Position numbers and translations under genes: made by a program. A stretch of DNA of 15,687 nucleotides from Gemmatimonadota bacterium (lineage in GTDB: Bacteria; Gemmatimonadota; Gemmatimonadetes; Longimicrobiales; Gaopeijiaceae): NCBI GenBank assembly GCA_007129525.1, contig SKVI01000310.1, positions 1-15,687 on the forward strand, in the 5' to 3' direction. Positions 1-6,358 of the stretch are shown one piece after another. Positions within the stretch are counted from its first letter, which is position 1. Each line of letters begins with the position of its first letter. The notes below the pieces were generated by a model, which was not told the DNA's origin, searched no databases, and was given only the letters and a program-made list of their open reading frames with translations.

Positions 1-620
1 ACGAGATCTTCGTCACCACCAAGCTGTGGAACGACGACCACGGGTACGACCGGGCCCGGAAGGCGCTGGAGGCATCGCTGGAGCGCCTCGGGCTGGAGTA
101 CGTGGATCTCTACCTCATCCACTGGCCCGTACCCGAGCTACGCCTTGAGAGCTGGCGGGCCCTGGAGGACGCGCTGGACGAGGGGCTGGTCCGAGCCATC
201 GGGGTGAGCAACTACATGGTTCATCACCTGGACGAGCTCATGGCGGACGCCCGCATCCCTCCGGCGGTGAACCAGATCGAGCTCCACCCCTTCAACTTCC
301 GCTCCCGGCGCGACGTGCTGGACTACTGCCGGCGAGAAAAGATCGTGGTGGAGGCCTACAGCCCCCTGACCAAGGCCCAACGTCTGGACGATCCGGTGGT
401 GGTCGAGATCGCCCGGGCGCACCGACGCACCCCCGCCCAGATCCTCATCCGGTACGGGCTGGAGAAGGGCGCCGTTTCCCTTCCCAAGTCCGCCAACCGG
501 GGCCGGATCAGGGAGAACGCCGATGTCTTCGACTTTCGCCTGGATGCCGACGAGATGGCGCGGCTGGACGACCTGGATGAGGGGCTGGCCACGAGCTGGG
601 ATCCCACCGACGTACCCTGA
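1..620 (+). CDS. Aldo/keto reductase, 5'-truncated by window edge
   Basis: This is the C-terminal roughly 205 residues of an NAD(P)H-dependent aldo/keto reductase, a cytosolic TIM-barrel enzyme that reduces carbonyl substrates such as keto sugars and aldehydes. The open frame starts at base 3 and runs off the left edge; the GTG at 102 lies inside the conserved YVDLYLIHWP strand, so it is not the true start. Visible family marks, in order: VTTKLW with the catalytic Lys, LIHWP with the active-site His, GVSN, NQIELHP, and a cofactor-binding PKSANRGRIREN near the C-terminus. The catalytic Asp and Tyr would lie upstream of the window. The pattern is closest to the 2,5-diketo-gluconate reductase (AKR5-like) branch, but the substrate cannot be told. 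The stop is 12 bases from the stop of the convergent PH-domain gene. Confidence 0.93.
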   Translation, partial: EIFVTTKLWNDDHGYDRARKALEASLERLGLEYVDLYLIHWPVPELRLESWRALEDALDEGLVRAIGVSNYMVHHLDELMADARIPPAVNQIELHPFNFRSRRDVLDYCRREKIVVEAYSPLTKAQRLDDPVVVEIARAHRRTPAQILIRYGLEKGAVSLPKSANRGRIRENADVFDFRLDADEMARLDDLDEGLATSWDPTDVP

Positions 621-632
621 CGTGCCGGGGGT

Positions 633-2312
633 TCACACGCCCGGAAGCCAGAGCCCCTCGTCGATGCCGTGTGCGGGGGTGGCCGAGACATCGTCGCGGG
701 AGCGGTCCGTGGGGCGACCCACCCGCCGGGCCACCGCCTCCCGCCACCGCTGGGCCCCGTCGGCGCCCAGGTCCAGGGCCCGGGGGCTGCTCCCCAGGAG
801 CGGCCGGGCCACCCTCAGGTGCAGGGTGGCCAGACCGCCCAGGCGCTGGAAAGGGTTCTGCGACGTCTCCAGCACCTGGAGGCGGTCGATGCGGACAAAG
901 GTGGTTCGCCGATTCAACACCCCTTCGCTCACCACCAGATGATCTCCCTCGTCCGTCCAGCCCAGGCCCCTGTACGCGCCCTCGGCCAGGGCCAGTCCCG
1001 GCAGGAGGACGCTGCCGAAGGCGACGGCGACTCCGGGCCACCACGACGCGTCGAGGCGACCCGCCACCACGAGCCCCACCAACGCGGCCACGACAGCGGC
1101 AGCAACCAGGGCCCGGACATACCTTCGGCTCCGGGCTCGCCACGGCATCCGCTCGAGCGGCGGTCTCCCTTCCCCCTCCAGTCCCACCACGTCCCGGGCA
1201 ATCTGGTACACCTCGTGGCGCTTCCCGATGGGGAGGAGCAGGTCGGTGCCTTCGTTGCCGCTCCCGCCCGCCCGGCCCGCCACTACTACCCGGACTGCGC
1301 CCAACCCCAGGAGGCGTCGAACCACGTTCTCCTCCACCTGCACCGCCTGGATCCGGCGATACGGGACGGTGTCCCGGTGTTCGGTGAAGAGGCCCCGGCG
1401 AACCCCCAGCGTCTCGTCGGTTTCCGACAGGGTGAAGTCCCAGTGGGTGAAGACCGTGGCCACCACCGAGAGAAAGAAGCCCCCCAGGAGAGCGAAGATG
1501 GCCAGCACCACCAGGATCCGAATCCCCACCACCGACGTGGGATCCGGGGTCGTCTCGGCCAGGAAGCCGAGCCCCTCCATCCACCAATCCTCGGGAATGG
1601 TCTGAAAAAGGAAGCCCACCAGGGCGGCGGCCACCCCCACCCGGCCGCCGGTCATTCCGGCCACCACCAGCCGCTCGGGGGGAACCACGGTACGGACCCG
1701 CTCCTCCACCTCGGGCGAGTCGGCGGCCCGCGAAGCCGCCGGCTCCTGGATCCGCTCGCCACTGGAGGGACGTGCGTCGGCGGATTCCGGCAGCGCCTCC
1801 GTCTCGTCGGGGTGCCCCGTCTCGTCGGGGTGCCGGGGGCCCTCGGTGGTCCCATCGGTCCAGGGGGCACCCGCCCGGCGCTCCCTGCCCAGGAGAATAC
1901 GCCGAAGCGTGTCGGCGGTGGCGGGATCCACCGCCGACAGCTTCCCTTCGGTCCCCCCGGCGCCAATGGCCTCGATGCGCACCTCCACCACACCCAGGAT
2001 CCGATGGGAGATTCCTCGCTCCAGATCCACGGTCTGGATCCGCTCGCGGCGAATCACCCGTCGCTTCCGGATGAAGATCCCCTCGTCGATGATGAGGGCG
2101 TCGGGCTCCAGGCGCCATCGAAACCGGAGGTAGCGGAGCACCATGGTGGCCACGATCACCGCCAGCATCGCGGCCCCGGCCGCCGGAACGATCCCGGTGA
2201 GCACCACGATCACCACGATGGAGAACACCCCCTGCAGAGCCCAGACCCCCAGCACCGCCGGATGAAGCCGGGTGGGCTCGCCGTCGAGGGGTCCGGGGTC
2301 AGGTCGGCTCAT
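633..2312 (-). CDS. Triple bPH2 (DUF304) membrane protein, YdbT type
   Basis: Predicted inner-membrane protein of 559 residues built from three repeats of a hydrophobic hairpin followed by a bacterial PH (bPH2) domain. The hydrophobic segments lie near residues 20-60, 220-290 and 400-445. The PH domains lie near 65-140, 288-370 and 450-520, each carrying the family signature R-x-x-R-(I/L)-Q-x-V (RRERIQTV, PYRRIQAV, RIDRLQVL). This is the layout of Bacillus YdbT, whose biochemical role is poorly defined. The ATG at 2312 is chosen because it overlaps the stop of the upstream YdbS-type gene by 14 bases, with a GGAG about 12 bases ahead; an in-frame start at 2369 would give a much longer overlap. 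The acidic linker between PH1 and PH2 (about residues 140-210) contains a tandem HPDET(G/E) repeat. Third gene of an asparaginase-ydbS-ydbT operon. Confidence 0.85.
   Translation of the reverse strand: MSRPDPGPLDGEPTRLHPAVLGVWALQGVFSIVVIVVLTGIVPAAGAAMLAVIVATMVLRYLRFRWRLEPDALIIDEGIFIRKRRVIRRERIQTVDLERGISHRILGVVEVRIEAIGAGGTEGKLSAVDPATADTLRRILLGRERRAGAPWTDGTTEGPRHPDETGHPDETEALPESADARPSSGERIQEPAASRAADSPEVEERVRTVVPPERLVVAGMTGGRVGVAAALVGFLFQTIPEDWWMEGLGFLAETTPDPTSVVGIRILVVLAIFALLGGFFLSVVATVFTHWDFTLSETDETLGVRRGLFTEHRDTVPYRRIQAVQVEENVVRRLLGLGAVRVVVAGRAGGSGNEGTDLLLPIGKRHEVYQIARDVVGLEGEGRPPLERMPWRARSRRYVRALVAAAVVAALVGLVVAGRLDASWWPGVAVAFGSVLLPGLALAEGAYRGLGWTDEGDHLVVSEGVLNRRTTFVRIDRLQVLETSQNPFQRLGGLATLHLRVARPLLGSSPRALDLGADGAQRWREAVARRVGRPTDRSRDDVSATPAHGIDEGLWLPGV
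1799..1834. repeat. Perfect 18-base tandem duplication inside the YdbT-type gene
   Basis: Two identical, adjacent 18-base units (1799-1816 and 1817-1834) encode the hexapeptide HPDET(G/E) twice, at residues 161-172 of the YdbT-type protein. The duplication is in frame and lies in the low-complexity linker between the first and second PH domains, so copy number could vary without breaking the protein. Confidence 0.9.
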
Positions 2313-2880
2313 CGAGGGAGGGCTCCAGGTGGGCCAGTCGTTCCCTGAGGATCTCGGCCTCGTCGGCATCCAGCCCGGGAACCCTCCCCGAGGTGCCCGG
2401 CGCCGCGGTATGGACCACCAACTCGGCCAGACCGAAGATCCGGGCGATGGGGCCCTGCTCGGTATCCACGAACTGAAGGCGCCGATACGGAATCACGCTG
2501 ACGGACCGGATGAGGATCCCGCGCCGGATCCAGAGATCCTCTTCCCGGAGGGCGAATCGCCACCTCTCGTAGGCGATGAGCGGCCCCACCACCGAGAAGG
2601 TGAGTACCACCACCACCACACCGGTGCTGAACGCACCCTCAGGCCACCCTCCGGGAACGAGCCGGGGCACGAACCACCCCATGTCGGCCATCAGGGCGGC
2701 GCCCCCCAGGACCACGGTGTAGATTGCGCCTCGAACCCACCAGTAGCTGCGCACACGGGGGTCCAGCCGCCGAGGTCCGCCGGACAGCTCCTCGCGGTCG
2801 TCCACCTCGCTCCACCGGGAGTCTCCCTCCGGGTGGCCGCCCTCCCGCGAATCCGCCTCTATTTCGGATGACCAGCTCAA
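2299..2880 (-). CDS. Single bPH2 (DUF304) membrane protein, YdbS type
   Basis: Protein of 193 residues with an acidic, hydrophilic N-terminus (1-40), two membrane segments (about 52-68 and 84-104) and one bPH2 domain (about 105-180) bearing PYRRLQFVDTEQGP and the IFGLAEL stretch typical of YdbS. YdbS and YdbT proteins usually occur as an adjacent pair, as here, and presumably act together in the membrane; their function is not well established. The start is a TTG that overlaps the asparaginase TGA by three bases (TTGA arrangement). It is chosen because GGAGGA lies 6 bases upstream on the minus strand, which implies translational coupling. A GTG at about 2805 is an alternative start but would remove only the hydrophilic leader. 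Confidence 0.84.
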   Translation of the reverse strand: MSWSSEIEADSREGGHPEGDSRWSEVDDREELSGGPRRLDPRVRSYWWVRGAIYTVVLGGAALMADMGWFVPRLVPGGWPEGAFSTGVVVVVLTFSVVGPLIAYERWRFALREEDLWIRRGILIRSVSVIPYRRLQFVDTEQGPIARIFGLAELVVHTAAPGTSGRVPGLDADEAEILRERLAHLEPSLDEPT

Positions 2881-3374
2881 ACCCCCTCCTCCAGCGCCTC
2901 GAAGCGACCGGTCTTCCGGTTCTTTCGCACCCGGTTCCAGGGAAAGTAGCGCCCGTTCATGGCCACGTAGACGCCTGCCGGAAGGAGCTGGGCCAGAGAG
3001 AGGGCGCTCCCCAGGTTGAAGAGGCCGTCGGACGAGCCGAAGGCGTAGGGCACCATGGCCCCGGTCAGGATCATGGTCTTTCCGGGCACCATGCGGGCCA
3101 GGACCTCGGCTGTCTCCACCATGGTGTCGGTCCCGTGGGTAATCACGATCCGATCTTCGGGGACCCGCAGGCAGTTCCCGGCGATGGTCTCCCGGTCCGC
3201 CTCGGTCATCTCCAGGGAGTCAACCATCATGAGGGTCCGGATCTCCAGCTCCAGGGCACATCGGCCCCGCTCGAGCATCTCAGGGAGGTGGGTGTCCCCG
3301 AAGGCCAGCTCCCCCCGAATCTCATCGTACTCCTTGTCGAAGGTGCCGCCGGTGACAAAAACGCGAATGGCCAT
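2877..3374 (-). CDS. Single-domain asparaginase-like protein
   Basis: Protein of 165 residues matching only the N-terminal (catalytic) domain of L-asparaginases, which normally run to about 330 residues; stand-alone versions are a known small family. Catalytic positions are in place: VTGGTFDK (nucleophile Thr11), DSLEMT (substrate-binding Ser53), HGTDTM (Thr82-Asp83) and GKTMILTGAM (Lys99), followed by SSDGLFNLG. Full enzymes form their active site at a dimer interface with help from the C-terminal domain, so the substrate (asparagine, another amide, or something else) is uncertain. The ATG at 3374 is chosen because homology begins directly with AIRVFVTGGT; the longer open frame to 3467 adds an unrelated arginine-rich leader. 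No convincing Shine-Dalgarno precedes it. It is the first gene of the operon with the two PH-domain genes, joined by a TTGA overlap. Confidence 0.86.
   Translation of the reverse strand: MAIRVFVTGGTFDKEYDEIRGELAFGDTHLPEMLERGRCALELEIRTLMMVDSLEMTEADRETIAGNCLRVPEDRIVITHGTDTMVETAEVLARMVPGKTMILTGAMVPYAFGSSDGLFNLGSALSLAQLLPAGVYVAMNGRYFPWNRVRKNRKTGRFEALEEGV
2887..2892 (-). promoter_or_regulatory. Ribosome binding site deciding a TTG start
   Basis: A GGAGGA sequence on the minus strand sits 6 bases before the TTG of the YdbS-type gene and lies inside the last codons of the asparaginase-like gene. It supports the rare start codon and termination-reinitiation coupling. Confidence 0.65.
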
Positions 3375-3678
3375 GACAGTGGCGCATGAGTGGAAGGTGG
3401 AAGGAAGCGCGCGGCTCGTCGGCCACCTGAAGCCGAAAGGTATCGGATCGCGTCCGAAGCGCACCATCCGGACCTCTCAGGGGTAGGTGGGACCGACAGT
3501 TGGGAGGTGGTCCGACCCGAGAAAGCCGGGATCCGGACCGGCCCACGCCGGCTTGCCTTTCGGCCACCGACCGCCAAGAATATAAACTGACGCTACCATT
3601 TCAAGATTGGGGTCCCAGCCCGCCAACACCCTTCGGTGCGGGACTCGCGGCGTCTACCCCAAGCAGGGAGCAGGACCT
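3375..3678. other. Divergent intergenic region (304 bases)
   Basis: The gap between the divergent asparaginase-like gene and the beta-barrel gene holds no convincing gene; the short frames here lack a ribosome binding site and are proline/arginine rich. It contains a relatively AT-rich patch at 3576-3590 that could hold the rightward promoter, a 9-base direct repeat ATCCGGACC (3466-3474 and 3531-3539), and a short tandem GTGGAAG repeat (3390-3403). A leftward promoter for the three-gene operon is expected but no clear -35/-10 pair stands out. Confidence 0.6.
3553..3586 (+). promoter_or_regulatory. Candidate sigma70-type promoter for the beta-barrel gene
   Basis: TTGCCT (3553-3558) is followed after 17 bases by AAGAAT (3576-3581), which runs into TATAAA (3581-3586). 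It is the most AT-rich spot in the gap and lies about 95 bases before the start of the beta-barrel gene. The match to consensus is partial, so this is a candidate only. Confidence 0.35.
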
Positions 3679-4230
3679 ATGAAGCCCTCGATCCTGGCCA
3701 TCGCCATCCTGGCGGCGCTGGTGATCTTCGTGCCGCACCAGGATGCGGCGGCGCAGGCGGCCGTCTCCGGCGACGCCCGCGTCGGAATCACCTTCCCCCT
3801 GGGTGACCTGGCCGGCGACCAGGTGGAAGCCGGTCTGAGCCTGGCCGCCAACGCCAACGTGCACCTCCGGCCCAACCTCCGGCTGTACACCGGCGTCAAC
3901 CACCACTCCTTCCGCTGCACGGAGGGGTGCGTCGAACTGGGGGCGAGCCCCAGAAGTACCGGGCTGGGCGCCGGGCTCCAGTACCGCTTTCTGAGTCCCC
4001 AGGAAGCCACCTGGTGGGCCCGGGTGGGCGGTGTGGCCCACCGCTTCAGTTCGGACGTGGTGTCCGGCGACTGGAGTGTGGGGCTCGAGGCCGGCGCGGG
4101 TATCGACATGCCCCTGGGCGACAATTACCAGCTGACCCCCCACGTGGGCATCGTGAACCACGGACTGCCCAGCGGGCTCACCGCCCAGTACCTGACCTTC
4201 GCCCTGGGGCTCCACCGCCAGTTTCGCTGA
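3679..4230 (+). CDS. Small outer-membrane beta-barrel protein
   Basis: Secreted protein of 183 residues. A signal peptide is clear: positive start (MKPS), hydrophobic core at 5-18 and an AAAQA-type cleavage site near residue 27. The mature part is a series of short alternating amphipathic strands ending in aromatic or hydrophobic residues (ARVGITFPLG, LRLYTGVNHH, GLGAGLQYRF, TWWARVGGVAHRF, WSVGLEAGAGI, LTFALGLHRQF), as in eight-stranded OmpA/OmpX-like barrels. Cys80 and Cys84 could form a disulfide in a surface loop. I do not recognise a specific family, and no function is assigned beyond an outer-membrane location. The ATG at 3679 has GGGAG 8 bases upstream (3666-3670) and gives a proper signal peptide, unlike the longer frame from 3607. 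It converges on the universal stress gene with a 31-base gap. Confidence 0.78.
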   Translation: MKPSILAIAILAALVIFVPHQDAAAQAAVSGDARVGITFPLGDLAGDQVEAGLSLAANANVHLRPNLRLYTGVNHHSFRCTEGCVELGASPRSTGLGAGLQYRFLSPQEATWWARVGGVAHRFSSDVVSGDWSVGLEAGAGIDMPLGDNYQLTPHVGIVNHGLPSGLTAQYLTFALGLHRQFR

Positions 4231-4268
4231 CGTGTCTGAGGCGGAGCTGCTGCCGGAGCGGTCAGCGA
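4224..4268. terminator. Candidate bidirectional stem between convergent genes
   Basis: A perfect 8-base inverted repeat, TCGCTGAC (4224-4231) and GTCAGCGA (4261-4268), flanks the 29-base gap core and includes the stop codons of both convergent genes. The loop is long and neither side has a T-run, so terminator activity is only a guess; it may be coincidental. Confidence 0.3.
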
Positions 4269-5179
4269 CCGTGCTGGCGGGTAACCAGAATGGGCTTCGT
4301 GCCGGCCCGGATCACCTTGTCGGCCACGCTCCCCACCACCAGGCGAGCCACACCGCCGTGGCCCCGGGTGGCCATGGCCACCATGTCGGCACCGCTGGAC
4401 CGTTTGTGCTCAAGGATGGCTTCGGCGGGATCCTCGTGCGTCACCACGTGGGTCTCCACCTCGAATCCATCGTCACGCAGCTTTCCGGCCTCCTCCTCCA
4501 GATAGTTCCGGAGCTCGTCCAGCGCCTCTTCGCGCTGGGCCTCTTCCTGGGCGGCATGCGGAATGTAGGTGGACCCCAGAGGAATGCTCCGCTGGAACAC
4601 GGTGAGGAGGGAGATCCGGGCATCCAGCACCCGGGCCAGCGACCTGGCGGCGGGAAGGATCACCGCCGACGCATCGGATCCGTCCAGGGGGATCAGGATC
4701 TCGTCGATCTCCGGCGGCGGCGCTGTCCGGTCCTCTTCTCGGGGGCGCCAGAGGAGGATGGGGCAGGGCCCGCTCCGGACGAGCCCGTCGGCCACGCTAC
4801 CGATCCAGAGCCGTTCCAGCCGTCCCCGCCCGTGGGTGGTCATGACTACAAGGTCCGCCTCCACCTTGCGGATCCGCTCGTCCAGGGCGGCCACGGGCTG
4901 TCCCGCCAGCACCCGGGTGTGGATGGGGGCTGCCACGCCCTTCTCCCGAAGCTTGCTCTCCATATCGTCCAGGGAGCGCTTCGCCCGGACCCGCTCCTCT
5001 TCGAACCAACCCTTCACCGGCCCCTGATCGCTACTGGCGGGGCTCATGGCGGGAAGGGTGGGAACCACCGTCACCAGATGGAGTTCGGCCTCGTCCTTCC
5101 GGACGATCTCGAGGGCCAGAGGAAGGGCCGCCTCCGCAAACAGGGAACCGTCCAGGGGAACGAGGATCTTACGGTACAT
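4262..5179 (-). CDS. Tandem-domain universal stress protein (UspA family)
   Basis: Cytosolic protein of 305 residues with two UspA domains in tandem (about 1-148 and 155-305). Each domain starts with the ATP-site strand (KILVPLDGS, EILIPLDGSDAS) and ends with the family phosphate-binding loop and final strand (THGRGRLERLWIGSVAD...PCPILLW; TRGHGGVARLVVGSVAD...KPILV). The usual G-2X-G-9X-G(S/T) pattern is kept except that its first Gly is Thr or Ala, a common variation. Such proteins bind ATP and aid survival under starvation or oxidative stress; the target here is unknown. Two starts are possible: ATG at 5191 and ATG at 5179. The second is preferred because GGAG lies 8 bases before it and it gives the typical MYRKILVPLDGS beginning. 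The gene diverges from the PrmA-like gene. Confidence 0.9.
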   Translation of the reverse strand: MYRKILVPLDGSLFAEAALPLALEIVRKDEAELHLVTVVPTLPAMSPASSDQGPVKGWFEEERVRAKRSLDDMESKLREKGVAAPIHTRVLAGQPVAALDERIRKVEADLVVMTTHGRGRLERLWIGSVADGLVRSGPCPILLWRPREEDRTAPPPEIDEILIPLDGSDASAVILPAARSLARVLDARISLLTVFQRSIPLGSTYIPHAAQEEAQREEALDELRNYLEEEAGKLRDDGFEVETHVVTHEDPAEAILEHKRSSGADMVAMATRGHGGVARLVVGSVADKVIRAGTKPILVTRQHGR

Positions 5180-5211
5180 GCGCTGCTCCATGATTGAGGG
5201 TCGACGACCGC

Positions 5212-5225
5212 GGGCACGGGTGCCC
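5212..5225. promoter_or_regulatory. Palindrome in the usp/prmA divergent gap
   Basis: GGGCAC and GTGCCC are separated by two bases, giving a 14-base dyad about midway in the short gap between two divergent genes. It could be an operator serving both promoters, or a chance GC palindrome. No regulator is known from the window. Confidence 0.25.
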
Positions 5226-5292
5226 CGCCGAGGGTCCGGAACTACCGCATACCGAAAGTCGGCCTCCAGGATCCTCCCGCCCGGATGCTTCC

Positions 5293-6198
5293 GTGACTCC
5301 TGAGAACCGGGACTCGACCCACCACGTCCTCCGATGGGTGGTCCTCTCGGTGGAGGCCCCCCCTCCGTCGGAGGCCATTCAGCTCGCAGAGGCGCTCCGT
5401 CGACTGGGCGCCCGGGCCCTGGACCGCCGCCAGGGACGGGCCATGGCGTGGATTCCCGATCCCCCGTCCCCGGAAGAGCTTCTCCGCCAGGCGGAGCTCG
5501 CCGTTCGAACCCATACCTCTCTTACCGGGGCCAGGGTGCGTTGGCGGTGGTGCTCGTCCGCCGAAATGGAGCGGGAGTGGCGAGCTGGAAGCCGCCTGAT
5601 CCGGACCGGCGCACGAACCCTCATTGCCAGCTCCGACGACGAGATCGAAGCTCCTCCGGATGGGGTCCTGGTCCGCCTCCGTCCGGGTCCGGCCTTCGGC
5701 GACGGGAGCCACCCCACCACCCGCAGTTCCGTGGCAATGCTGGAGCGCCTGGTAGACTCCGGCGACTGGATAGCCGACGTCGGCACGGGCTCCGGGGTCC
5801 TGGCCATTGCCGCAGCCCTCCTGGGCGCCGGCCGGGTGCTGGCCTTCGAATCCGACGAGATGGTGGCCAGGGTGGCGGAAGAAAACATTCGGTTGAACCG
5901 GGTTCAGGACGGGGTTCAGCTGCATCACCTGGAGGTCGGTCCTCAAGATCTCGCCTCCAGGGGACCCTTCCAGGGGATCGTGGCCAACCTCGAGCCCGGG
6001 ATTCTCCTGCCGCTGGCGAAGGGCTTCCGTGCAGCTCTGGCGGACGACGGCGGGTGGCTGGTGGTCTCGGGAGTCCCTCGGGGAGAGCGGGCCGCGGTCC
6101 TTCATGGCCTGGAGGGACGCGGGCTCGAGCTGGACATGGAGGACCTTCACCAGGGGTGGTGGACCGGGGCCTTTCGGGCCTTCGGGGACACCCTGTGA
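5293..6198 (+). CDS. prmA: PrmA-like methyltransferase (ribosomal protein L11 family), diverged
   Basis: SAM-dependent methyltransferase of about 301 residues. The N-terminal part (about 15-125) fits the PrmA substrate-recognition domain (RWVVLSVEAP; WRAGSRLIRTG before a proline-rich link). It is followed by the PrmA signature AFGDGSHPTT (134-143), the SAM-binding DVGTGSGVLAIAA (from 162), an acidic residue ending the next strand (AFESD), and VANLEPG (230-236) at the catalytic motif where PrmA has an ANI-type sequence. PrmA trimethylates ribosomal protein L11 in the cytosol. The canonical FGTG reads FGDG here, and the N-terminal part is weakly conserved, so another protein substrate is possible. 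The start is uncertain: GTG at 5293 gives the family length, while TTG at 5194 would add 33 residues overlapping the divergent promoter region. No strong Shine-Dalgarno is seen. Confidence 0.78.
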   Translation: MTPENRDSTHHVLRWVVLSVEAPPPSEAIQLAEALRRLGARALDRRQGRAMAWIPDPPSPEELLRQAELAVRTHTSLTGARVRWRWCSSAEMEREWRAGSRLIRTGARTLIASSDDEIEAPPDGVLVRLRPGPAFGDGSHPTTRSSVAMLERLVDSGDWIADVGTGSGVLAIAAALLGAGRVLAFESDEMVARVAEENIRLNRVQDGVQLHHLEVGPQDLASRGPFQGIVANLEPGILLPLAKGFRAALADDGGWLVVSGVPRGERAAVLHGLEGRGLELDMEDLHQGWWTGAFRAFGDTL

Positions 6199-6240
6199 GG
6201 AACGGTGAGAGCCCCGGCGTGTTGAAGGTCGTGGAGTGAG

Positions 6241-6286
6241 GTGAGGGGGACTGCCGGGACGACTCGCAATCCCGGCTCACCCTCAC
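6241..6286 (+). promoter_or_regulatory. Strong two-tier hairpin before the hibernation-factor gene
   Basis: An outer stem GTGAGGG (6241-6247) with CCCTCAC (6280-6286) encloses an inner stem GCCGGGA (6253-6259) with TCCCGGC (6270-6276), both perfect, with a 10-base loop. It lies 43 bases after the PrmA-like stop and 73 bases before the hibernation-factor ATG. No T-run follows, so it could be a transcript-end stabiliser, a factor-dependent terminator or a 5'-leader regulatory structure. Confidence 0.6.
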
Positions 6287-6291
6287 GCGCC

Positions 6292-6318
6292 GGATCCGCA
6301 CCCCCCACGAGGGGATCC
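6292..6318 (+). promoter_or_regulatory. Second leader hairpin before the hibernation-factor gene
   Basis: GGAT (6292-6295) can pair with ATCC (6315-6318) and CCCC (6303-6306) with GGGG (6311-6314) around an ACGA loop. It directly follows the larger hairpin and ends 25 bases before the AGGAG near the start codon. Confidence 0.35.
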
Positions 6319-6358
6319 TTCCCCATCTGCACATCAATTGACAGGAGATGGAACGACC

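Noticed and set aside
625..644. CCGGG/CCCGG stem at the end of the aldo/keto reductase gene as a terminator
   Set aside because: It has only five base pairs, no T-run, and sits mostly in the coding end of the opposite gene.
669..2348. Open frame of 559 codons on the plus strand, antisense to the YdbT-type gene
   Set aside because: Its product is His/Pro/Gly-rich low-complexity sequence, typical of the reverse complement of a GC-rich gene, while the minus-strand frame has clear PH-domain motifs.
3466..3539. Direct repeat ATCCGGACC twice, 65 bases apart
   Set aside because: A 9-base GC-rich repeat at this distance is plausible by chance in such composition, and its spacing fits no known regulator site.
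3390..3590. Possible 66-codon gene in the divergent gap
   Set aside because: It has no Shine-Dalgarno and an Arg/Pro-rich composition without any fold signature, and it overlaps the expected promoter regions.
6338..6343. Perfect -35-like TTGACA just before the hibernation-factor gene
   Set aside because: A matching -10 would fall inside the coding sequence after the ATG at 6359, so it cannot drive this gene as annotated; more likely chance.
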